In this document: piece after piece, positions 12,501 to 24,500 of the stretch
Position numbering within the stretch: the first letter of the stretch is position 1
Layout of the letters: every line of letters begins with the position of its first letter
NCBI GenBank assembly: GCA_029721435.1
Contig: CM056576.1
Coordinates: 117,169,166-117,233,165, forward strand
Direction of reading: 5' to 3'
DNA from: Gymnothorax reevesii
Lineage: Eukaryota; Chordata; Actinopteri; Anguilliformes; Muraenidae
Length of the DNA: 64,000 nt
Notes under the pieces: generated by a model
Databases searched by the model: none
Told to the model about the DNA's origin: nothing
What the model saw: only the letters and a program-made list of their open reading frames with translations
Program-made: the position numbers and the translations under genes

Positions 12501-15500
12501 TTTATATTGAATGACATTGAGAATCCTCCAGTTTTTAAGTTTTTTTTTTTTTTTCTCTCTCTTCTTCTTCTTTCTTTATTTCAGTATGCAAGCAACCTTG
12601 GCGACTTTCAGTTTCTCTTCATTGATGTTGCAATCATTCTGGTCATGGTCTTCACCAGTGAGTATTACTGGCTGCAGTGTTCTCTCCAATATTGACTGCA
12701 GTTTAAACCCTGTGCCATCATGCCCACTAAAAGTGTTGGGGTGTGTGTGTGTGTGTGTGTGTGTGCGTGTGTGTGCTGCATCAATATGTGATACTGGCTC
12801 GTTTCTCGAAGGTGTTGGAAAAATAATGCGTGGGCCACCTTGACCTGAATTGCTTGAGTAATTGTCCGGCTACATCAGGGATCAGTTATGTAACGTCTCG
12901 GCGGAGCATGTGAACTGCGACACAGCAGAATTTATCATGGAGCAAATAAAGCATGATTCAGCATTGCTTGGATAAAAGAGTGTTAATATTTTGCAGTCGT
13001 GTAATGTGTGTGAACATGCTTTCGCACGTTAGCACTTGCGTGCAACTGTGCTTGTGTGCATCAAATCTTTGAGAGGGAACACCAGAGATCTCTGACCAGC
13101 TTATTTTTCTTGTTTTTTTTTTGTATTTTCTACGTGTCTCTGTCTCTCTACCTGTATCTGTCTGCCTGTGTCCGTGCCTGTGCTTGCAGTGAGTCTGAAC
13201 TCGGCCTCAAAGCAGCTGGTGGCACAGCGCCCCCCGCAGGGCCTGATCTCTCTGCCGCTGCTCTCGTCTGTGCTGCTGCAGATCCTGCTGTGCCTGAGCT
13301 TCCAGGTGCTTCCCTTCCTCTTGGTGAAGCAGCAGGTCTGGTATGAGGAGTGGACACCTGCCTCAGAGTGAGTACTACGCACACTTGGTGTACTCGTGGA
13401 CTTGGAGTGCGTACTTGAAGTATGCGCCTGTGTCTGTGCACCAGCTTTAATGACGGTCTCTGTCCCTCAGTGCTTGCAATACGTCCACTGCGCCTGCTTC
13501 CAATGCAACTGACGACTTTGACTACCGCGAGAGGAACATCCAAAACTACGAGAACACGACCGTCTTCTACGTCTCCTGTTTTCAGTACCTTGTCATTGCC
13601 ATTATTTTCTCCAAAGGAAAACCTTTCAGGCAGCCCAGCTACAGAAACTGTAAGTGACTTCCTGGAAGAATTGGTGGGGAAACCCTCACCGTGACCAAGT
13701 TCAAACAGTGTTACCGTTTGTATAACATAAAAATCTTAGCTGAATGTGGGTTACTGTGGCTCATTAAATTAATTTTTAGCAGATGAATGTCTCTAAAGGC
13801 AGAGGGTTTGGATCTTGACGAGGTCACTTTTTGTACCTCAAGGCAAGGAGCTAAATTTCAACTCTAAAGTAAATGGATAAAGTTGTGGAACTGAACCTTG
13901 GCCTTCGAACAAATGAATGAAAAGTCAGTTTACCGCTGTTAGCGGAGATGCCTCTCTAATGCCCATTTAATTTTAATTGCCGGACATTTGTTTCTGTGTC
14001 CACAGGGTTATTTCTCCTGTCTGCTCTGTTCTTCTACTTCTTCCTTTTGCTCATTATACTGTATCCAATTCCTGCCATCGATAAAGTTCTTCAAGTAAGT
14101 GTACATACTGCCGGGCGTTCCCTCCCTGCATCGCCTCTCCCCTCTCCCTTTATGATTTCAACCTTGTGCATACAAATGTCCTTCGTGAAATCATTATCAT
14201 TAGCTTATTTGAAATATTGGTACGTTAATGATCACTAGTATTGAAGGGATTCTTTGCCGATGTTCAACCTTATCTCCATCTATCGGAGTTAAGGATTCGG
14301 TGTGAAAAACCGCATGCAGTTTTTGTTAATTTTTGCACCCACTCCGCGGGATGGGTGTAAATTGTGATCGCCCCTGTCCAAGTCTCAGTCTGTCCATAGT
14401 TAATTGTTTTCTCTCTATGGACTAAAATTTTTGTTAGAATTTTTCAATTTTGTTTTGTGGGTCAGTGGAGGTATGAAGAGGATCCCTATTGATTTAGGTA
14501 ATGATAGGAAATTTTTTGCTAAAATTACATGACTGCCATGCAGGCGTACTATCACACTGTGCGTGGTTATCTTTTTGTATATTGCTGGAAAATAAGCCAC
14601 AAAATCTGTCCATTTCAGCCTCCAGTATCGTCATTTGACATGTGGGTCATTCCACATTAAATCAACAAATTCTGAGAAAAGTTCCCGCACGACCTCTACC
14701 AAATCATCTGACATTTTTAGCACAGTAACTATAACATATTAAATGAGCCCATGCCAAATTTTTCTTGGATCATGCAAAATATTTTCGAGTTACTGACTTT
14801 TGAAGTAAGGGTGCAAGTTGAAATTTGGGAGCTTCATTTTCTATGCCATTTTTGAGTCCTCATAACTTTTGTATGTCATGTAGGTAGATGAACAAAAATT
14901 TCAGGGTTGAAAGCCACATATCAGCTCCGTTGAAAACATTAATTATAATACTTCCATGTGTATTTGTGCTCTCGCAACATGAAGTCAAACTTCGAAAATT
15001 TTGCGATTTTCTTGGCAGCTTTCTTTTCAGCTGAATCTCAAGGGGTAGTGAGCCTCTTGTTGAGGTTTTATGGAATGACCCATTTACAGTGATGTAGTTG
15101 CAGCTAAGGAGGAACTACACATCATTTCAGCTTGGATTGCTAATTTTTTTTCTCTGGAAAGCCAGAGTATGCGCCCTAGATTCTGTACGTGAACAACTTT
15201 GCTTGTACTGCAATACAGCTGCATTTCCAGCTGGAAACAGCACCCTAATATGTGAATGCAGAGAATGTTCTGGAAGAGGATATGTTTTACAGAAAAATAG
15301 GAAGATGGCATACCTTCAATACCGTTACCTTTTGATCAACTTGCGGAGGTTTTTGTTTGCTTGTGGTTGTTGCAGACTGGAGCGGAAAATTTAGGCAGCT
15401 ATTTTGGCTACAAGACCTTATTTAGCATGGTCTGCTTCGTATTGGCAAGTAACATTTGCTTACGGTTGTATCACGAGTTGGCTGGAGCTAGGTAGCCACT

Positions 15501-18500
15501 AGTCATTACATTTTAATTGGATCATTGAATTGACACAGGAACAAAGCTAGCTTCCTGGTTAGCTTACTCACCTGCGATTTTGTCATTCGTCCTCTCCACT
15601 GGAGGATTCAAGGGCAAAAGTGAGTCTTGATTGAAATTCATTGCTTTGGTCAGAAAATGGAAGGGTTGGCTGCATCCTTGAGAATTAATCTGGATCAACT
15701 CAGTAATTCTGATTGGAGATCTCTTTCGTAGTCCTCCAATAGGAAAAACTCTTACATTTGTACACTTATTTATTAGCATTTTTACCATATATTCCATGTT
15801 TACACTGGCTTGTTGCCATTCTATTGTCTGTACTGTACTCGCAGGTAAAGGGTGAAAAATTACACTTCTAGCTTTAGCCTTTTTGTAGCCCGTGCACCGG
15901 TGCACAGAGCAAACAGTCTGCATCATCATTACGACCAGTCCTCTTTGCAGTAAAGTGTACGGTGCATCACTGCCATGCTGTCTGTTACTGCTGTCGGCAA
16001 TAGATCTGCACGGGATTGAGCGCATGTGTGGGGCTAGTGAGCTAGCGGAATTTTAGAGTTATGACGAGTCACCAGGTGTTAATGCTTATTGTTCTATGTT
16101 TATTCTTTGTTTTGTGTGGTAAACCTGCTATAGCTTGAACATTTATTTGAACTATATATTGCTTTTTTTACGGCAAAAAAATCATCAAAATTGGAGTGAA
16201 ATGTCTGAAATGGCGTGCATTTATTTAAATTGTGCATTTTGTTATAGAATTTCACCAGTTTAAACATGTATCCCTGCATTATTACCCAGTGTTGTTTAAA
16301 CTACCTTTTACAACAAGATCATGTCTCATTTTGATTACCAAAGGAGTGGCATTTATGGTATAGTGACCTTTGTATGCGCACACACCATTCATTTCATCAC
16401 AACCATTCAAGCTGGAAGACAGTCGATCTGCCGAAAAACTGTCTGTGACATGTTCTTATCTCCATATAGAGCCAACAGCATTTTTGCGGAGGGATTATCT
16501 TTTCACATTGTCAAGCTAGATAAGACACCTTCAGGGTTTCCTGCGGGAAAAAACTTTGGCCAGGGAGGGTTCAACCCGGGAACGGTTGCCGGGAACCGTT
16601 CTTGGCAAAAAAAAAAAAAAAGATGAACTATCTAATTCATTTAAGTATTTTTGCCCTTAAAGTTAAAGAGAAGATGCTTAATCAATTATTATTTTTGGCT
16701 CTCAAAATATGAGAGAAGTTGCTTAACAACAAACCCACAAACATGATGTTGGAATACACAAACTGTTTATTTTTGAGTCACCCCGCCTGTCGTAAAGAAG
16801 GAGGAGATCTTGCCTGCTTTGCCTTCTCTCCGCGACCAGCTATCACGACTCGAAATTAACATTAAAACATTACTCGCCAACTGAATGAGACTGGTTTAAT
16901 TAATCATGAACAATTAAGTATTGTTGGCCTTTTAATTATTCCAGTTGTTACTAATTGGTGTACGTTTATATTAGACTAAAATGCCCGCCTTAGTTTTTCG
17001 TTGCAGATCTCACAGAGTCATATAGCTCTGGCTTCATTGGGAACAAACGGGGTTTATGATTTATTCTTTAGTCTGTATATCATAAATCATCCTTGAAGTT
17101 ATATCCTTATGCAAGTATTTTAATAACTTTGCTCACCTCTTTGCAATGATATCGCTGTTTAATTTCACTTTCAGCTTTTTTTTTTTTTTTTTGGGAGGGA
17201 GGGAGGGACCACGTAGGACCTCAGACGCCTCATTTGACCTTAAAATTCCGGGGCTAATATCCCTCCCTTTAATGAAAATAATTAGTGCTGGCTAATTCTT
17301 GATGGATTTCCTTCATTAAAACGTTTTCCAATTCAAGAATAATCAAGAGTCAATTGAAGACACGGCTTCTCTCCCCCATGCGATCTAAAAGCGGCAAAAT
17401 AATGGGCTACATTCAGCACAGAAAAATAATTTGATTATTATTAGGTATATGCACCGTCACTCAGCGACGGCATTTCAGAACTCTTCTGCAAATGAAGGTA
17501 ATTTTGGTGACTAGTACTTGGTTTCATCCGTTTACATTTTCCGATTGGACAGCTGTCTATTTTTTACAGCGAGCTGAGTGACCGTGCTGCAAAAACAGGT
17601 GTACGCACTTGCCGCCGAAATTACCTTCATTCAATGAAGAGTTATGAAATGCCGTCGTCGAGTGACGGTGCATGGACCTAATTATAATCAAATTATTTTT
17701 CGGTACTGAATGTAGCCCATTATTTTGTCGCATTTAGATCGCATGGGGGAGAGAAGCAGTGCCTTCAATTGCCACATGATTACTCTTAAATTGGAAAACG
17801 TGTTAATAAAGGGCAACCATCTAGAATTTGCCAGGACTAATTAATTTCAATAAAGAGAGGGATATTAGCCCCGGAATTTTCAGGTCAAACGACACGCCTG
17901 TAGGACCTGCATTTTCAAACTCTTGACTCGACAGGATGGTAGTTTTTCTGATGATGATAAATCTTTTGCTGAGGTTCTTATCTTGCAGCGCGTGGGATGG
18001 AATACTCTCGTCAGAGCTGGTAGCGAATGATTTTTCTGAACCGAATGTAGCCCATTTGTTGCTGTTAGATCGCTTAGGGGGAGAGAAGCCGTGTCTTCAA
18101 TTGCCACTTGATTATTCTTAAATTGGAAAACGTGTTAACTCAGGAAAACCATTAAGAACAAGCCAGGACTAATTGTTGCCGATTTTTGTCTAGGCGAGCG
18201 CCGGCCCTGAGGTGCGCTGGTAGATTCGTTCTCAAGCGCTGCAGTATTGCTTGCATGAATTGCATCATTTTTTTTTTTTCGCCCGACATTCTAGCCCGGG
18301 TGCTACAGATTTCAGGCCGGGCGGGGCTCCTGGCCAAAAAAACTCTGCAGGAAACCCTGACCTTTTGGTCATAAATGTAGCTCAATCTTGCACCATTCCT
18401 TATAGTAGGGAATAACCATCTGTCACAGACATTACGCGTGTAGTGTCCGTGACACGAAGGATACCTGCTGTCAGTTTAGTTCCCATGTTTATATACATCC

Positions 18501-21500
18501 ATTAATCTACCATGTATATAAGAATATTCTTGAACAATGTTCTTTTTTATCAAATGGAGCACAACATGTTAGAAATCTAGTGAAACAAGATGATTAATTT
18601 ATGGTAGTGACCGTGACATACAATATACGCCCTGACAGGCATATGTTGAAATGTTGATTTCTGCAAAACTACAAAAGATTTGCACCTGAAATTTGGAGGT
18701 TAGTAACACAAATGTGTGTGCTTAGCATTAACAGCGTTTTCAGGTTTTTGGGGCAGAGAAATCATTTTCATGACAGTGACATGCCATAGAGCACCCTGAT
18801 TATGACAGACCCGTTACAATTTCATTTAATTTTGAATCCTTACCATTTTATGAGATAATAGCATATTCTTATAGTTTTATATTTAGAATAAGTTTTAGTT
18901 TTCCTACACGTGCAATATCTTGACACAACCAAGGCTTTTCTCCCCTTCAGCCCCATTTTTGTCAATACTCTGCTTATCTCTTACTTTGACCCTCGGCTTT
19001 TATTCAGTTCTGCAGTAATTAATATATATCGCTACACTGTTGGAGTTAAAGTCCAGCTCTAGATTGATAACCTGGTCTTTCCCCCTCCCTTAGATTGTGT
19101 GCGTCCCTTACGAGTGGCGACTGCTGCTGCTCGTAATCATCATAGTCAATGCTGCTGTGTCCGTCCTGGTAGAGGTAAGCTGGCGTTACAGTGGTCTGGT
19201 CTGTTTTGAAATCCATTCAAATCTGGGGCTTTATCTGGGGCTTATAAAGTATTTCAAAAGTATAAAGGACATGGTTAATCTAAATGACATGTACTAAAAT
19301 ACTGTAATCATTAGTCATTAAATTCAAGGTACAAGGCTTGATTACTCTGGAGCCAGTATGCAGTGAAAACAAGTACAATGATGTACATGCCTGCCATAAT
19401 CAGTCTTGTTAGTCATACTCCTACCAGTTTTTTTTTTTTGATTACACAAGTAGTATCATGTGATTTTTGTTTGAAGATGTTTTGCTGTTGAAGAACCCAT
19501 TGGCTGGTGTCCTTTTTATAAGCTGTTCTAAAGAGCTGCTATACATGGAGTCCCCCTGCCTTCCTATCCCTCCTGTCGCTCTCTATGCCGTTCTCTGACT
19601 TGTTAACTCATTTCTTTGCTCCTCCTCTTTCCGGTGTTCTGAATTCTCATTGGGGGAGGGGCTTAACGAAACAACATTTCAGAAAGATGTCGCGGGGTTG
19701 GTGTTTACATCAATTCGGTCGATTTATGAATTGAGCTGAAGTGTTGTGTGCCATTTTTAAGGGCCATACTGCTCTTTTTATGGGTTTAAAATTGGCTTGA
19801 CTGAAATCCAGTGCCTTGGCTATATGCTGGTAGAACCATGTTAAAAATTAAACACTGACCTATCCTCACATCTTGGTAATGGTCAACTGAAGACTTGTTC
19901 ACTGTTTGCACAAGATTGAGCCGAAAGTGATATGTTTTCCTCAATATGACAAGTTTTCTGAATAAGTCAATAACTTGTTCCTCAGCAAGAGCACAGAATC
20001 ACTTGACGAATTAGCAAATTAGAATATAAAAGATTCTTATAATTAATTGGCTCTCTATTCCTCAAAATGGGTGTATCAGATTATTTCCTTGTGTTTTCTG
20101 TCACCCCCTTGTTATTGTATGAATGGAGTATGGCTTGATCACGTGCTGTAGTTTGACAGTGGTATTCTTCCATGGGAACTCTCATGGTCTGTAGCTCCTG
20201 TAATTCTGTGCTGCACACTGCAATTTTCCATAGACCACCCTTGACACCGTCTTTCAGAAGCTTGTGCTCAGCCCAGACAGGCAGGGCGGCCATGGCGTCC
20301 CCTCTGCAACCCAGACACCTCAGGTTGGGAATCTGTGGCTTTCCTTGCTGTCACTTGTACTTCCTGCAGCTCTCTGTGACCCTTTAACCCCTGACCTTTC
20401 GCACTTACAAGCTGTTATCTGACCTTTCTGCTGCCATTTGGAGGCTAGAATGGTCCGCACATTATTCCTTGCTCAATAATGGTGCATCCACATTTTCAGC
20501 TTTTTCAGTTGCACTCTTGTTTGGCAGAGCAAAGGGTTTACCCCTTAAGTACCTTGCTCAATTTTCTGATCTTGCCTGAAAGTGGTAATATAGTAGGCAT
20601 GTATCTCGTCAAACCTCAGAAAAGATAATCCCATGACAGTAAACCTCATGCAAGAAGTAGTAGTTATTGCAGGCGTGTGCAGTGATGATTATTTACTCAA
20701 CAAAATGAATTGAATCAGAAACAGTACTATTCAAGTATTTATTTCATGTAACATTGGAGCATATAGATGAAAATAGGGCTGGGCGGTATGGCCTAAAATT
20801 TATATTGTGGTATATTTTGAAGCATAGATGGTAACGATGTATATTGTGATATATTCTTTATATTGTATATTTCAATTTAACGGTTTCTGAACCTACTCCC
20901 ACAGCAGATACATTGCTGCAGAAAGCCGCATTCTTAACTATAAACTCACTTCAAAATGGTATAGAATGCCATTTTAAGAACGTTTATTGTGCAAAACTTA
21001 TTTTAAAAAACCCAAAACCTTTCAAGTAACTTTGAAGTGTAACAGAAGATCTTTTCCATAACAATGCTACACTAATTTCAAAATGAAGCATCACTCTGTT
21101 GTGCAAAAGATACCAGACACCACTTTTTCCCGAGCTTTCTCAAATAACAAAAATAAAGATGCAAATATTTTAAATTAGTAAAATTGAAGAAAAAGATTTA
21201 CTTTACACAAAGAAGTAAAGCAAAAAAATTGAGAGCCCCCCTTTCACCCCTTTCCACTTCACACACAGTTTACAGGCCTATGTGCATACCTTATCAAAAT
21301 ACGAGTTCCCATAGACCCAACAGCTGGGGTCAAGACTGGCTTCACATCGTATCAGGTTGATGATTTAAAGCCACTAATCTCTGTTGTTCATGCTAAATAT
21401 AACTTGAAAAGTTATGTCCTCCACTTTCCCTCTCCCTTGACTGCAACTGACAATGACACAGTGGTCAGGCATTTCCAGAAAAAAAAAAATGTGGATGGAG

Positions 21501-24500
21501 ACATGCACCTTGCTGTCACGGACGCCGATCCTAGGGCAGCGGCCAGACTTGCATATTGAAATCGTAATGTTGCACCTCTAGTTCATAGCTCATTGGTTGG
21601 ATGTATCGTTAATTAAGAAAAACGATTGGGAACAAGTCAGGACTGATGATGGTTGTAAAGGGATTTTTAAGTTGTGGCTATGCCACTGCATAGTATTAAA
21701 TTTGAAATCCAACATGTTTGTGTAGGAAATGTAGGACACTAAAATATAATGTTGAACTTGGTCTAAAAAAATTGTTTTAACCTACTAAAGGGGTGGTGGA
21801 GCTTGTGACCAAAGCATTGCAGTCTTGTCCAGCCATTCAGTTCCACTGCTGTCACAATATTTGCGCCATTGTCGGTGGTTATACATACTTGTGACTCTTC
21901 TTTAAGGCTGCTTTCACACTTGGTACGATTGTCCCCCCTCCCCCCGTTGGCCAGCTTTCACACTAGTAATATCTAACCATACCCAAGTACACTTGCAGAT
22001 ATCACAATTCCGATACAGTGCGTTGCAGTATGCTCCTAGGTGGTTTTAAATGGGGTATGATTTTAAAAGGAAGCACCAATATATTTCGGGGGGTTTTATT
22101 ATTGCAAAGGGGGTTTAAAATATTAATATTGAATAATATCTCAAATGCATATGCCGCGCGTGCAATAGCAACCCAGTGTGTCATCAGTAACATGGATTAC
22201 TACGTATAGCAGCACAAGAAATTCTTGACTGGATGCTTGATGATTTTACTCAAATCTTTCTCTGGGCAGAGGTGGACATTCCAGAGGACAGAAAGTAAAA
22301 GTCAGGCCATGTTTTACTTCCAGCCATGAGCTCAGGCAACTGATTTCCCTAATTAGCTCAACCTCTCGGCTGAAGGGTTGCTGCAATTATGAGATCCATA
22401 CGATCGCAACACAATACCAGGAAGGACTTTTACTTTCTGGGGCTGGATTGTCCACCTCTGTCTCTGGGTACCCAAACATCAAGGTAAGCCGAAAAAGAAA
22501 ACTACTGATAACTTTCGATAATGGTGATTCTTAGGCCCTTGTGTTTTAGGCCGATTATGCCGTCCACTGCCTTATACCATGAAAATTCATCTTTCTCATA
22601 ACTTTGGCTGCCAGACTTTTGCTCCGCGTCCCGCACGTTGAAATATCCCAGCCGCATTTTCTTTAGTTTGTCACAGCACTGATCTATTGTTCTGTGATAA
22701 ACGCGTAAATATAACGACTCACGGATTATTCCATAAATCTCAGAGTTTTGTGTGTAGTACCCAGTTGTGATTTTGTTTTCGTCCGCCTAAATCTCGAGCA
22801 AGCATTGAATTTCTTTGTTTCAATGGGGAAATCCTTTCGCCGCTATGTTGATTGGAACAAAAAGCCGAAACGCATAACCGTAATTTTCCATGCTCAAGTA
22901 CAGTTGCTTTCACATTTGGCTTGAGTATGGATGAACCATGCCCGAGTCCACCTCTTCCAACCTTATTTTGCAGTTAATGTTTTTCTGCTCAGGATCGGTC
23001 TCCTTAAATCCAAACCAAGTACACATGATAGACGTTGCACTGGTGTTTTTCACGAGCACCCCCTCCTCCGTAAGGTCAATACTTTCAGCTATGCTCGCGC
23101 TATTGCAGTTGGCCGGTATAGTCAAAATCTCTACCTTTGGCTAAATTTATATAATCTCTACCATCTACTGTTCATACCGCCCACCCCTAGATGAAAATAA
23201 ATAAACAGATGGTAAAAACAAAAATAAAAATGTTTTCTTGAGCGAAAACATCAGTATCTAGTGGGGCCACCTTTTGCTTTGATTACAACAGTTAATCTTC
23301 CAGGCATAGGTTTCACTTTTTTATTATTATTATTATTTCCTCACTCGCTAAACTCTTCCATATAGTTTGAAGTTCATTTCAAAGAGGTTCATTCACTGTT
23401 ACAACAGATTTGCATAATCAGATTAAGGTCTGGATTTTGAGCAGGCCCAGTCATAATTTTTATGTCGCCAGATGTTCTTCTCCGACTGAGAGAATTCTTG
23501 CACAATTTAGAAGTGTGTATAGGGTCATTATCTTGTTGAAAATAAATCCCTGACTAATCAGTCTCTTTCCAGATGTCAATGCATGCCTCACAGGTATGCT
23601 GTGATGCTTCTTTTGATCCATGATTATGTCGATTTTTATGAGATCACCTCCTCCTTTCGAGCAGACTGAACCCCAAACCATGATATTACCACCTCCATGT
23701 TTTACTGAAGGGGTTAAACAGTAATTTTTGAAGTGTTCTCCATCTCTACAGCACACAAGTTCTGGATTTGGGTGAGAAAATTTTGAATTTTGATTCATCA
23801 GTCCAAAGGACTCGTTCCCAGTCCACTGGTGTCTAATCCTTGCAAACGCAAGTCTTTTTTTGATGGTGCCAGCTCTTGGAAGCAACATGACCTATCAGAC
23901 CATTTTCATGCTGGAGTGTGGAAATGGTAGATCTTGATATTTTAATCTCTTCACTTCTGGCGCTATTAATATCATCACAGAATTGTCATGCTGTCAACCA
24001 CTTATTTATTTATTTATTTGTGTGTGCGAGCGTGCGCGCAATAATTATTTCTTCTTTCTCCTGTCATACACCGATAAAGAATACCAGAGGCAGTTCCATT
24101 TTGCACTGCTAATCCCTGTAGTGTTCATTGAATCAATCCCTTTGACGCGCTTTATGGTGATTCTTACTGTGCAGTGCAGCTGCAAACAGTCACAGAGAGT
24201 GCCTTCCATCGTGCTGTTGTTTTTAATACTGCGATGCTGCTCAAAGTTCATGTCACCTTATATACTAAAATAAACTGTCCATCAACATTAATTTTGCAGA
24301 GTAATGTTGCCTCAAAACAGTTTAAACACATTTTTTGCATCAATAATCATGAAATGAACTTCAAACATGAGTTCAGGCTTGAGGAGAGTCAAAAAAATCT
24401 AATTTGCAACACCTTTCAATTGTTATAAAAAATTGATGTTTTCAGTGTTTTAGTTTATTTCCCATATTTTTACCTCACTATACTTATGGGAATGATTTTT

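Noticed and set aside
13148..13543. 131-codon antisense ORF across two ATP13A3 exons
   Set aside because: It is a shadow of the GC-rich coding exons 13190-13367 and 13471-13649 on the opposite strand.
24001..24035. TTTA-rich and GTGTGCGAGCGTGCGCGC stretch as a regulatory site
   Set aside because: Simple-sequence run inside Tc1-like element C, with no further support.
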